Both the position numbers and the translations under genes were made by a program. A stretch of 35,578 bases of DNA from IMG/VR virus record IMGVR_UViG_3300046004_001066, positions 1 through 35,578 of that record; one strand, given 5' to 3'. This document shows, piece by piece, positions 27,462 to 35,342 of this stretch. The stretch is from a virus. How positions within the stretch are numbered: position 1 is the first letter of the stretch; every line of letters starts with the position of its first letter. The notes beneath the pieces were generated by a model, which was given only the letters and a program-made list of their open reading frames with translations, was not told the origin of the DNA and made no database searches.

Positions 27462-27615
27462 ACTGCAAAAAGACAAAGATTTATTCCGTCTAAAAGAACA
27501 CTACAAGGCTGAGTTATGGGATTTACATATTGACAATTACGACGCTGTTAGAGACTTACTGGTAGCCGCTATAAACGAAACAATTAAACTTGGAGAACGC
27601 TATGAACACCTGTAG
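27445..27615 (+). CDS. Hypothetical protein, 56 aa
   Basis: Helical, charged (LQKDKDLFRLKEHYKAELWD). Ribosome site AGAGAATACT. Starts inside the end of the preceding gene, TAG at 27613-27615. Not recognised. Confidence 0.55.
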   Translation: MNTTAKLQKDKDLFRLKEHYKAELWDLHIDNYDAVRDLLVAAINETIKLGERYEHL

Positions 27616-27763
27616 AATACTGTCTGCTAATAACAGACAAGACATTGAACGTAAAATAAACGAACTGTTAAAAGAAGGTTATATATTAAACAACATTGAA
27701 ACTATTATGACACCTAGTTATACTTTTGTTGCAACGGTTACTAAAACTGAATCTGACAAGTAA
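27602..27763 (+). CDS. Hypothetical protein, 53 aa
   Basis: CTTGGAGAACGCT precedes ATG. It overlaps the previous gene by 14 bases. Pattern resembles small phage proteins with I-x2-L-L-K-E-GY (DIERKINELLKEGYILNNIE). Function unknown. Confidence 0.58.
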   Translation: MNTCRILSANNRQDIERKINELLKEGYILNNIETIMTPSYTFVATVTKTESDK

Positions 27764-27773
27764 TATCACAAAT

Positions 27774-27802
27774 AAACCTACCTTATTATGTAAGGTAGGT
27801 TT
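27774..27802 (+). terminator. 11-bp perfect stem-loop before the SF2 helicase
   Basis: AAACCTACCTT (27774-27784) pairs with AAGGTAGGTTT (27792-27802) around 7 bases, followed by CTCACTT. It is 10 bases after a stop and 16 before an ATG. The T-rich 3' edge makes a weak terminator possible. It otherwise belongs with the leader hairpins. Confidence 0.55.
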
Positions 27803-27818
27803 CTCACTTACATAATCT

Positions 27819-29501
27819 ATGAAAACACCACGTTACTATCAAGTAAAAATAGACGATAAATTATTCAATTACTTAGATTCAAAAGAAGGAAATCCTCTAT
27901 TAGCTATTCCATGCGGAGCTGGAAAAAGTTTGTCCCAAGCTATTGCAATTAAACGACTTTTTGAAAGAAACAATAGTTATCGATTCTTGGCAGTTTGCCA
28001 TGTGAAAGAAATTATCAAACAAAACGCAGAAGAATTATCTGAATGTTCAAATTTACAACCTTCGATTTATTGCGCTGGATTAAATAAATCTGAAATAGGA
28101 CAATTTAACTTTGCGTCAGTAGCTTCGATTGCTAAAAAATCACTTTTATTCGGGCATATTGACTGGTTGTTTATGGACGAAGCTCATAGTTTGTCTGAAA
28201 CTGATAATTCAATGTATATGCAGCTAATTAACGGCTTGTTAGAAATAAACCCAGTAATGCGAATCATCGGCTATTCAGCAACACCATTTCGCTTAGGTTT
28301 AGGTTATATCACCGACGGTAAGGTATTTGATGATATTATTGTGAACGCAACGTATATGGAAGCGTTTAACTGGTTTATTGAATCAGGTTACTTAGTTAAT
28401 ATGATTAGCAAGCAGACTTTAGCGCAAATTGACATATCTGATGTTAAAAAACGCGGTGGTGATTACATTCAAAGTGATTTGCAAAAAGCAGTCGATAAAG
28501 AAGAAGTGACTCGTGCAGCTTTAACTGAATCTATGCGGTATGCAGCTAATCGTCATCACTGGATAGTTTTCGCAAGTGGTGTTAATCACGCGGAGCATAT
28601 CACACAAATGTTAATTGAAGAATTTGGCATCTCAGCAGTCGTTGTTCACAGTAAAATGTCAGATGAACAACGCGATAAAAACATCGACGATTTTAAAGCT
28701 GGTAAATATCGAGCTATTGTGAATAATTTGGTTCTTACAATTGGTAGTAATTTACCGTTAATTGATATGGTGATTGATTTAGCTCCTACGTCATCACCTG
28801 CACGAATGATTCAAAAATACGGACGTGCGAGTCGCCCAGTTTACGCTAAAGGGTTTGATTTATCAACGAAACAAGGGAGATTAGATGCTATCGCAACAAG
28901 CCCTAAGAAAAATGCCTTAGTTTTAGATTTCGGGCAAAATATTTTTAACTGTGGCATGGTGAATAATCCTAAAATACCAAGAAAGAAAGGTTCGTCTGGT
29001 GGAGAAAGTCCTGTAAAAATTTGCCCTGAATGTCTTACAGCGCATCATACATCACGACGTATTTGTGATACTTGGAATGATTTAACTGGAAAACTATGTG
29101 AGTTTGAATTCACATTTAAATCTAAACTCACAGATTCTGCGTCTAGCGATAGAATTATTGATGCTCCACAAGACCCAATCTACCAAAACTTTGAAGTAGT
29201 CAGCATCACCTACGCGCTTAAAAAGTCCAAGAAAGACAAAATTCCTATGTTGCGCGTCACATATAAATGCGCGTTTAATAAGTTTGACGAATACATCTGC
29301 TTAGAACACACTGGGTTCGCATACACAAATGCGCGAAGATGGTGGCGAAATCGGACTGATGTAGAGCCACCCGCAACTGTTGACGAAGCGTTGTTATTAT
29401 GTGATAATTTAATTGTGCCGTTGGAAATCACAGTGATTGTTAATCAGAAATACCCTAAGATTACGGATTATTTGTTTGACAGCGATGATAATAAAGAATA
29501 G
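27819..29501 (+). CDS. DEAD/DEAH-box SF2 helicase, 560 aa
   Basis: Walker A PCGAGKS (31-37), DEAH box MDEAH (119-123), motif III SATPFR (153-158), and a second RecA domain with VVVHSKMSDEQRD, TIGSNLPLIDMVI (308-319) and motif VI QKYGRASR (332-339). A zinc site follows (C402, C405, C416, C427) with an unassigned C-terminal domain. This is the layout of phage SF2 helicases related to UvsW and RecG-like remodelers, acting on branched DNA or replication forks. No Shine-Dalgarno is visible, and the hairpin at 27774 lies just upstream. Confidence 0.92.
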   Translation: MKTPRYYQVKIDDKLFNYLDSKEGNPLLAIPCGAGKSLSQAIAIKRLFERNNSYRFLAVCHVKEIIKQNAEELSECSNLQPSIYCAGLNKSEIGQFNFASVASIAKKSLLFGHIDWLFMDEAHSLSETDNSMYMQLINGLLEINPVMRIIGYSATPFRLGLGYITDGKVFDDIIVNATYMEAFNWFIESGYLVNMISKQTLAQIDISDVKKRGGDYIQSDLQKAVDKEEVTRAALTESMRYAANRHHWIVFASGVNHAEHITQMLIEEFGISAVVVHSKMSDEQRDKNIDDFKAGKYRAIVNNLVLTIGSNLPLIDMVIDLAPTSSPARMIQKYGRASRPVYAKGFDLSTKQGRLDAIATSPKKNALVLDFGQNIFNCGMVNNPKIPRKKGSSGGESPVKICPECLTAHHTSRRICDTWNDLTGKLCEFEFTFKSKLTDSASSDRIIDAPQDPIYQNFEVVSITYALKKSKKDKIPMLRVTYKCAFNKFDEYICLEHTGFAYTNARRWWRNRTDVEPPATVDEALLLCDNLIVPLEITVIVNQKYPKITDYLFDSDDNKE

Positions 29502-29529
29502 AATTTAATTTTTAACTTGGAGAAACAAA

Positions 29530-29790
29530 ATGAACAACGACATTATAAACGCAACATTTGAACTACTAGGTTCGCTATTTGTGCTTAATCATTGCAGAGT
29601 TTTACTGAATGCAAAATCATCGGCGGGAGTGAGTTCTATTTCGTTAGCATATTTCCTATCATGGGGGTTTTGGAACATTTATTACTATCCGAGTTTAGGA
29701 CAGAACTTTAGTTTTTATGCTGGGATTGCATTAGCTGTGGCGAATCTATTGTATTTGGGATTAGTTATTAAATTTAGAGGTGAGAAATGA
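29530..29790 (+). CDS. Membrane protein, 86 aa
   Basis: Three hydrophobic stretches (about 10-25, 35-50, 58-80). The middle one contains AKSSAGVSSISLAYFLSWG, similar to half of a PQ-loop/SWEET-like unit and to small phage membrane proteins. CTTGGAGAAACAAA before ATG. Its end overlaps thyA by ATGA. Confidence 0.68.
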   Translation: MNNDIINATFELLGSLFVLNHCRVLLNAKSSAGVSSISLAYFLSWGFWNIYYYPSLGQNFSFYAGIALAVANLLYLGLVIKFRGEK

Positions 29791-30569
29791 AACAATATCT
29801 TGATTTACTAGGAAAAGTCCTTTACGAAGGTGTTGAAAGTGAAGATCGCACATGTACAGGAACATATTCAATCTTTGGTGCAATGATGGAATTCGACTTA
29901 AAGAAAGGATTTCCAATTTTAACAACGAAACAACTACATTTTAAAAGTATCGCTACTGAATTGCTTTGGTTTATTTCTGGCAAAGAATCAACAGCTTACC
30001 TTGAAGAAAATAATAATACTATTTGGCGAGAATGGTGCCTAGATGGATACTTACACGAGGGTTATGGTAAGCAATGGCGAGATTTTGGTGGTGTTGACCA
30101 ATTAGCTAATGTTATCGACCAAATCAAAACTAATCCAAACTCAAGACGCTTAATTGTGTCAGCTTGGAACCCTCTCACAGTTGACGAAGCTACGTTACCA
30201 CCTTGTCATGTGATGTTTCAGTTTTATGTTAGAAATGGAGAATTGTCGTGTTCATTCACCATGCGTAGCTCGGACGGATTTTTGGGTTTACCGTTTAACA
30301 TCGCTAGTTACGCGCTATTAACACACCTTGTAGCTCATGTGACAGGTTTAAAAGTCGGTAAATTAGTTTATTTCGGTAACGATGTTCACATTTATAAAAA
30401 TCATGTTATTCAAGCTAGACAACAACTAGGAAGAAGTCCTGATATTTACAAGTTACCACAGTTGAAGATTTACGGTAACTTTAGCTCTATTGATAATTTC
30501 AAATGGGGTGATTTTGGATTGGAATGTTATGAAGCGTATCCAAGCATTAAAGCTGAGGTAGCAGTGTGA
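29787..30569 (+). CDS. thyA: Thymidylate synthase, 260 aa
   Basis: Converts dUMP to dTMP with methylene-tetrahydrofolate. Catalytic Cys C140 in LPPCHVMFQFYV, phosphate-binding R160 and D163 in TMRSSDGFLGLPFNIASY, the dUMP-selective Asn N171, and H201/Y203 in NDVHIYKNH are all present. N171 argues against a dCMP hydroxymethylase. The Gln usual before the R-S motif is Met here. Length matches bacterial ThyA (264). Followed by dihydrofolate reductase, which regenerates its cofactor. Confidence 0.96.
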   Translation: MKQYLDLLGKVLYEGVESEDRTCTGTYSIFGAMMEFDLKKGFPILTTKQLHFKSIATELLWFISGKESTAYLEENNNTIWREWCLDGYLHEGYGKQWRDFGGVDQLANVIDQIKTNPNSRRLIVSAWNPLTVDEATLPPCHVMFQFYVRNGELSCSFTMRSSDGFLGLPFNIASYALLTHLVAHVTGLKVGKLVYFGNDVHIYKNHVIQARQQLGRSPDIYKLPQLKIYGNFSSIDNFKWGDFGLECYEAYPSIKAEVAV

Positions 30570-30646
30570 TTGAAATCGGTGAGAATTTACAACATGTTAT
30601 TTATACAGTAAGTTTCTTTTTATTGCTAGCTTGGGTATATAGATGA
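30566..30646 (+). CDS. Possible 26-aa membrane peptide between thyA and folA
   Basis: GTG start overlapping the thyA TGA and a TGA overlapping the folA ATG fill the intergenic space exactly. It encodes IEIGENLQHVIYTVSFFLLL and a short end, with one hydrophobic helix. The double overlap supports translation. No known family. Confidence 0.42.
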   Translation: MIEIGENLQHVIYTVSFFLLLAWVYR

Positions 30647-31110
30647 CAATCACAATCATAGCAGCGATGACAAAAGACAGAGTTATTGCTGATTCAAACA
30701 AAGAAGGTATGCTTTGGCATATACCTGAGGAATTAAAATACTTTCGTCAGCAGACGCTTGGTAAGACTTGCGTAGTAGGTCGTAAGACGGCGCAACAGAT
30801 GCCAATTTTGGATGGCAGAAACGTTTTAGTTTTATCACGAACTGAGTTTGAACTACCTGCTGAAAATTATTATCCAGCTCAATTTTATCCTGAAAACATG
30901 CGTGATAATTTGTCTCATGAATTCATGATTATTGGCGGAGCAGAAATTTACAACTTATTCATACCTTATGCTAACAAAGTAATTCTAAGCATTGTTGATA
31001 TTGACGCTATTGGCAATAAGCTATTTCCTGAATTAGATTGTTCTTGGCAACCTGTAAGTGTAGAAAGACATGATCGGTTTTCAGTATTTACATATACTAG
31101 ACAATTATGA
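30643..31110 (+). CDS. folA: Dihydrofolate reductase, 155 aa
   Basis: Reduces dihydrofolate with NADPH. Recognisable features: ITIIAAMTKDRVI with the substrate-site start, MLWHIPEELKYFRQQTLGK (folate Trp and acidic Glu), VVGRKT for NADPH, VLSRT, and IIGGAEIYNLFIPYAN near residue 105. Length equals the family's usual 155-165. Works with thyA directly upstream. Coupled by an ATGA overlap to the next gene. Confidence 0.95.
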   Translation: MTITIIAAMTKDRVIADSNKEGMLWHIPEELKYFRQQTLGKTCVVGRKTAQQMPILDGRNVLVLSRTEFELPAENYYPAQFYPENMRDNLSHEFMIIGGAEIYNLFIPYANKVILSIVDIDAIGNKLFPELDCSWQPVSVERHDRFSVFTYTRQL

Positions 31111-31340
31111 ATATCTCAAAACTTTACCTAAAACTAACACCTTCGGATAGAGAAATTGCTACCGATGTGATTCAGTCTATTGGTATCGGCGTATCAGTAG
31201 GGACGCTTGATTATCGAAAGTCCTACAAAGCTGCGATGTTTAAATATGCGGGTAATTTGCGATTGTTGTTTAAGACACTTTCTAGGTTGAATGATAGAGA
31301 GCAGAAAAAACTTTACGATACCATTGCTAATCAAATTTGA
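31107..31340 (+). CDS. Hypothetical protein, 77 aa
   Basis: Basic, helical C-terminal half (LRLLFKTLSRLNDREQKKLY). ATGA overlap with folA. Not recognised. Confidence 0.62.
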   Translation: MNISKLYLKLTPSDREIATDVIQSIGIGVSVGTLDYRKSYKAAMFKYAGNLRLLFKTLSRLNDREQKKLYDTIANQI

Positions 31341-31343
31341 GCG

Positions 31344-31352
31344 TGTTATCAT
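31344..31352 (+). promoter_or_regulatory. -10 region of a possible promoter (boxes at 31324 and 31347)
   Basis: TTGCTA (31324-31329), 17 bases, TATCAT (31347-31352). The -35 lies in the end of the preceding gene. A leader hairpin follows: GTTAAA (31363-31368) with TTTAAC (31392-31397), enclosing CCAG/CTGG. Confidence 0.42.
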
Positions 31353-31409
31353 TACCACAGTCGTTAAACAACGCCAGCCTGACTAACTGGTTTTAACTTG
31401 GAGTAACGA

Positions 31410-31640
31410 ATGTTTAAGTTTATTAAGCGGTATTTTAACAGTATCGTGTTTGTGTTAATCCTATTTCCAATGTTACAAGTTTGGTATGTTGTGCAAACCA
31501 CACTATCGTTACTGTGGCGATTATTAACATTAAATACCAAAGAGAAGATTTCAGATGAAGAACTTATCGATTGGATTGAAACTAATTTACCTAAGTTTCA
31601 AAATTGGTTGATTGAAAGAATTTTAAGTAGAATGGGGTAA
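31410..31640 (+). CDS. Membrane-anchored small protein, 76 aa
   Basis: Hydrophobic helix at about 11-30 (SIVFVLILFPMLQVWYVVQT), then an amphipathic soluble tail. CTTGGAGTAACGA precedes ATG. Unknown role, upstream of the ribonucleotide reductase genes. Confidence 0.65.
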   Translation: MFKFIKRYFNSIVFVLILFPMLQVWYVVQTTLSLLWRLLTLNTKEKISDEELIDWIETNLPKFQNWLIERILSRMG

Positions 31641-31643
31641 ATT

Positions 31644-31877
31644 ATGAACCAACAACAATACCAACAAGGTAGAAACACCTTAATCGACACGCTTAATTGG
31701 ACGAGTGAATCTATTTCAGAGTTTGCTGGAAAGACATTAGAAAACGAAGGTTCTTCCGCAATGCGAGACGAAGTTGTAGAGGTAGTTAAAGAACTAAAGG
31801 CTAACTTCAATGAGGTTTTAGATGACATGATTCTAAGTATTGAAAACGTAAATCTAAAAGGTAATTCTGATGAGTAA
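31644..31877 (+). CDS. Hypothetical acidic helical protein, 77 aa
   Basis: Acidic helices throughout (DEVVEVVKELKANFNEVLDD). It begins 3 bases after the previous stop and overlaps nrdB by 8 bases, so it is in the nrd operon. Not recognised. Confidence 0.65.
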   Translation: MNQQQYQQGRNTLIDTLNWTSESISEFAGKTLENEGSSAMRDEVVEVVKELKANFNEVLDDMILSIENVNLKGNSDE

Positions 31878-32862
31878 AGTACATATTCAAGAAAAATCAG
31901 AATCGTTTGTGATTCGGTATCCTGAGATTGACGAATTTATGGAACAACAGCTTGATATTTTCTGGACAGCTAAGGAAGTCAATGTTGAAAAAGACATTAA
32001 CTCTGTGTTGACAGACTTTACTGAAGCAGAACGTCATGGTGTAATAACAACATTGAAATTATTTACACTTTACGAGCTTCGCGCTGGAGATTACTGGTCA
32101 GATAGATATACTAAAATCTTCAAACGACCTGAATTTAAAGCGTGGGGAGCTGCTGCTAGTATGGTTGAACACTGTGTACATCGTAAGTTCTACAACAAAA
32201 TCAACGAGTTGTTACATTTAAACACCGATGAATTTTACACAGATTATGTAAAAGATGAAACATTAAAAGCTAGAATGGAATTTGTTGAATCCGTAGCATC
32301 AAGTAAGAATGATTTAATTTCACTCAGCGGATTCTGTTTGATTGAAGGCGCGGTATTGTATTCTAGTTTTTCGTACTTAAAGCATTTTCAATCTAACGGT
32401 AAAAACAAATTACCGAATCTTGTTCGCGGAATCGACTATAGTGTGCGCGATGAAGATTTACATTCGTTAGTCGGAGCATGGTCGTTCAAAGCTCTCAAAT
32501 CACAGTTAAAGTTAAAAGCTGTGCATGAGGACGCTTTACTCGATGATATTGTTGAGATGGCTAATGCAATTTATGAGCATGAATCACGAATTATCGACAT
32601 GGTGGTAGAAAAAGGTGAACCTGAGAATTATCGTGCTGAAGATGGTAAAAATTTCGTAAAATCACGCGTCAACTTATGTATGAATAGACTTGGATATGAT
32701 GATATTTTCGTGGTAGAATCCAATCCGATAGCCGATTATTTTTATCGCGGAATTAAAAACTACGGTTTTAATGATGCTTTTGTCGGTATGTCAAACGAGT
32801 ACCATCGTGCATGGGATGAATCTAAATTCACAATTAAAGGTAAATATAAAAATGTCAACTAA
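31870..32862 (+). CDS. nrdB: Ribonucleotide reductase beta subunit (class I), 330 aa
   Basis: Ferritin-fold radical-generating subunit. Ligand positions: E69 (TLYE, where E. coli has Asp84), E100 and H104 (EHCVH), E159 (LIEGAVLYSSF), E195 and H198 (RDEDLH). Y108 sits four residues after H104, as the radical Tyr122 does in E. coli. The first ligand pair is spaced E-x3-H rather than the textbook E-x2-H. The C-terminus (AWDESKF, then basic residues) should dock in NrdA. Its stop lies inside the start of the inserted endonuclease gene. Confidence 0.93.
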   Translation: MSKVHIQEKSESFVIRYPEIDEFMEQQLDIFWTAKEVNVEKDINSVLTDFTEAERHGVITTLKLFTLYELRAGDYWSDRYTKIFKRPEFKAWGAAASMVEHCVHRKFYNKINELLHLNTDEFYTDYVKDETLKARMEFVESVASSKNDLISLSGFCLIEGAVLYSSFSYLKHFQSNGKNKLPNLVRGIDYSVRDEDLHSLVGAWSFKALKSQLKLKAVHEDALLDDIVEMANAIYEHESRIIDMVVEKGEPENYRAEDGKNFVKSRVNLCMNRLGYDDIFVVESNPIADYFYRGIKNYGFNDAFVGMSNEYHRAWDESKFTIKGKYKNVN

Positions 32863-33436
32863 AGAACAAGATTTTTATGTTTATACTCATTCTCTCGAAG
32901 GGTATGGAATCTTTTATGTAGGAAAGGGTCTTCTTGTGAGAACTAAACGTGTTCCGCGTCCTCACAATCCACATCACACGCGAATTGTTGCAAAATACGG
33001 AAAAGAAAACATCATCGTTCATTCTATGTTGTGCAGGTCGGAACAATGCGCTCTTGAACTTGAGGTGAAAATGATTGCTGCGTTAAGAAACGGTGGTGTT
33101 AAATTATCTAACATAACCGATGGAGGTGAAGGCGCGTCTGGTCATACACTTTCTGACGAAACAAAAGCCAAAATGTCAGCAGCGGGTAAAGGTAAAATTA
33201 TGTCTGATGAACATAAAGTCAAAATATCCGTGGCTAAAAAAGGTATTGTTGTGTCTGACGAAACTAAAGCCAGATTATCTGCTGTTCATAAAGGTAAGGT
33301 TCGCATCCCTTTTTCTGAAGAAACTCGTGCGAAAATGTCAGCAGCTAAGAAAGGTGTTCCTAAATCAGACGAGCATAAAGCAAAAATGGTCTTGGTATGG
33401 GAAAAGCGCAGGCTATCCAAACAAACCGTCATCTAA
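32852..33436 (+). CDS. GIY-YIG homing endonuclease with NUMOD3 repeats, inserted between nrdB and nrdA, 194 aa
   Basis: Same architecture as the gene at 8161: YVY (9-11), FYVGKG (21-26), Glu E71 in LELEVKMIAAL, NITDGGEG, then about five NUMOD3 units (SDETKAKMSAAGKG and variants). It starts 11 bases inside nrdB. Its first 12 bases, ATGTCAACTAAA, are identical to the first 12 of nrdA, 705 bp downstream. Endonuclease genes between or in nrd genes are known from T4-like phages (mobE), so this is a typical homing site. Confidence 0.92.
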   Translation: MSTKEQDFYVYTHSLEGYGIFYVGKGLLVRTKRVPRPHNPHHTRIVAKYGKENIIVHSMLCRSEQCALELEVKMIAALRNGGVKLSNITDGGEGASGHTLSDETKAKMSAAGKGKIMSDEHKVKISVAKKGIVVSDETKARLSAVHKGKVRIPFSEETRAKMSAAKKGVPKSDEHKAKMVLVWEKRRLSKQTVI

Positions 33437-33449
33437 AATTTAATTTGCA

Positions 33450-33534
33450 GATAACGACAAAAACTTGATGACGTTATCAACAAAATCATTATAATGCTAC
33501 AAAACGGTTTCGACCTTCTACCGATAAAGAAGGT
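33450..33534 (+). promoter_or_regulatory. Promoter and leader hairpin of nrdA
   Basis: TTGATG (33465-33470), 19 bases, TATAAT (33490-33495). GATAACG (33450-33456) and CGTTATC (33472-33478) are inverted arms over the -35. ACCTTCT (33513-33519) pairs with AGAAGGT (33528-33534) near the expected transcript start. This gives nrdA its own transcription despite the insertion. Confidence 0.58.
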
Positions 33535-33556
33535 TCACATTTACAAGAGATTTACC

Positions 33557-35257
33557 ATGTCAACTAAATACGCAAAACTATCAGTCGAAAGAAAAGAACT
33601 ACAGTCACAAGGAGTATTACCAGATTGGTTTATTACGGGCGGTTATCAACTATTTAAAGAAAAGTATGATTACTCTACCAGCGGACAATCATTTAAAGGT
33701 CAGATTGAACGTATCGCTATGACAGCCGCATCCCATCTACCTAAAGATAAATATGAGGAAGGAGCTAAATGGTTCTTCGATTTATTATGGAAAGGGTGGT
33801 TGTCAGCAAGTACACCTGTTTTGTCTAACACAGGGACTAAAAGAGGATTACCTGTATCATGTGCGGCTAATGTAATTGAAGATTCTGTAGATGGGTTTTA
33901 TTCGGCTTTAAGAGAGGTTGCGTGTTTAACAAAAGCAGGGTTCGGAACAGCTAGTTATATGGGCGATATTAGACCGAGAGGTTCTGTTATTTCTGATGGA
34001 AATAAAGCGTCTGGTTTAGTACCTGTATTTGAAGATTTTGTCAGAATGTCCCAGAAAGTTACTCAAGGAACTCGCAGGGGAGCATGGGCTGGTTACGTTC
34101 CTATGGAACACGGAGATTTCTTTGAATTATGTGATTGGATTGCTGCAAATCCTGATAATGCAAATGTTGGTTGGAATATATCTGATGAGTTTAATAAGCG
34201 TTTAAACGAAGGTGATTTTGATGCAGATGCACGTTATAAACGGGCTATGAAGTTAAAGATGGTCACAGGTAAAGGATATTTTTGCTTTATTGATAAAGCG
34301 AATAGACAAGTTCCTGAGATGTATAAAAAGCACGGTTTAACAGTGAAATCATTTCAGCTCTGTAACGAAGTGTCTTTATTTTCAGACGAAAACCACACAT
34401 ACACTTGCATTTTAAGTTCAATGAACTTATCAAAATATGACGAATGGAAAAATACCGACGCAGTGTTTTGGTCAACAGTGTTCTTGGATTGTATTTGTGA
34501 AGAATTCTTAACTAAAGCCAGAACAATTGCTGGTTTAGAAAAAGCAGTGAGATTCACAGAGAAAGGTCGTGCATTAGGTTTAGGACAATGTGGTTTACAT
34601 AGTTATATGCAAGACAATATGATTGCGTTTGATTCGTTAGATGCTCAGTTTAAAATGCTTGAAATGAGCAAGCATATTGAAGAAGAATCGTTGCGTGCAT
34701 CACAATGGTTAGCTCAAGAACTAGGTGAACCAGAATGGTGTAAAGGTTTTGGAGTTCGTAATACACACAGAACAACTTGCCCACCGACAAAATCAACAGC
34801 TTTGATTATGGGTGGTATCTCCGAGGGTATCAATCCTTTCCCAGCAAATACTTTTTCACAGAAAACAGCAGGTGGAGAAGTCGATAGAATAAACCCATCG
34901 CTCGTTAATTTGATGAAGAAAAAAGGTATTTTTACCCGTGAACATATCGAAGAAGTTGTAGATACAGGTGGTTCAGTACAATCCGTAAATTGGCTAACTG
35001 ATGATGAAAAGAAAGTTTTTAAAACAGCCTTTGAAATTAACCAAAATGTTTTAGTTCGTTATGCGGCGTTGCGTAATAAGCATATCTGCCAATGGCAATC
35101 TGTAAACTTATTTATTCCGTCTGATACGCCAGAGGAAGTTATTTCTGAGTTGCATGAGGATATGTTTAATAATGAAGATGTGTTAGGCAGTTATTACATA
35201 TACAGTCAAAGCGGATACAAACATCAGTCTGTGATTCAATGTGAGGCTTGTCAATAA
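33557..35257 (+). CDS. nrdA: Ribonucleotide reductase alpha subunit (class I), 566 aa
   Basis: Catalytic subunit reducing ribonucleotides. Redox Cys C102 (GLPVSCAAN), then QLCNE (C269 thiyl site, E271) and TYTCILSSMNL (C284), a PCET tyrosine pair in GSYYIYSQSGY near residue 543, and a C-terminal CEAC shuttle pair (C562, C565). The N-terminal ATP-cone domain of most NrdA proteins is absent, so allosteric inhibition by dATP is probably lost, as in other phage enzymes. ATG 33557 is chosen from homology and the AAGAG upstream. An in-frame ATG at 33494 lies within the promoter. Confidence 0.95.
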   Translation: MSTKYAKLSVERKELQSQGVLPDWFITGGYQLFKEKYDYSTSGQSFKGQIERIAMTAASHLPKDKYEEGAKWFFDLLWKGWLSASTPVLSNTGTKRGLPVSCAANVIEDSVDGFYSALREVACLTKAGFGTASYMGDIRPRGSVISDGNKASGLVPVFEDFVRMSQKVTQGTRRGAWAGYVPMEHGDFFELCDWIAANPDNANVGWNISDEFNKRLNEGDFDADARYKRAMKLKMVTGKGYFCFIDKANRQVPEMYKKHGLTVKSFQLCNEVSLFSDENHTYTCILSSMNLSKYDEWKNTDAVFWSTVFLDCICEEFLTKARTIAGLEKAVRFTEKGRALGLGQCGLHSYMQDNMIAFDSLDAQFKMLEMSKHIEEESLRASQWLAQELGEPEWCKGFGVRNTHRTTCPPTKSTALIMGGISEGINPFPANTFSQKTAGGEVDRINPSLVNLMKKKGIFTREHIEEVVDTGGSVQSVNWLTDDEKKVFKTAFEINQNVLVRYAALRNKHICQWQSVNLFIPSDTPEEVISELHEDMFNNEDVLGSYYIYSQSGYKHQSVIQCEACQ

Positions 35258-35258
35258 C

Positions 35259-35287
35259 TTGACAATCTAAACTCCAAACTAGATAAT
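35259..35287 (+). promoter_or_regulatory. Promoter
   Basis: TTGACA (35259-35264), 17 bases, GATAAT (35282-35287), right after the nrdA stop. Confidence 0.68.
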
Positions 35288-35289
35288 AC

Positions 35290-35317
35290 AAGAACCCTAT
35301 AATCACATAGGGTTCTT
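35290..35317 (+). promoter_or_regulatory. 11-bp perfect stem-loop before the last gene
   Basis: AAGAACCCTAT (35290-35300) pairs with ATAGGGTTCTT (35307-35317) around AATCAC, 25 bases before ATG. It would sit at the very 5' end of a transcript from the promoter at 35259, or terminate transcription from nrdA. Confidence 0.62.
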
Positions 35318-35342
35318 AACGTAACCAAAGGAGAACTAACTG

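Larger units (their letters stand above)
32852..33568 (+). repeat. 12-bp direct repeat flanking the endonuclease insertion
   Basis: ATGTCAACTAAA at 32852-32863 and again at 33557-33568. Removal of one copy plus the intervening DNA would leave nrdB and nrdA overlapping by 11 bases. Confidence 0.8.

Noticed and set aside
33494-33556. N-terminal extension of NrdA by 21 residues
   Set aside because: It would begin inside the -10 box and be translated through a hairpin. The homologous start and the 12-bp repeat both indicate ATG 33557.
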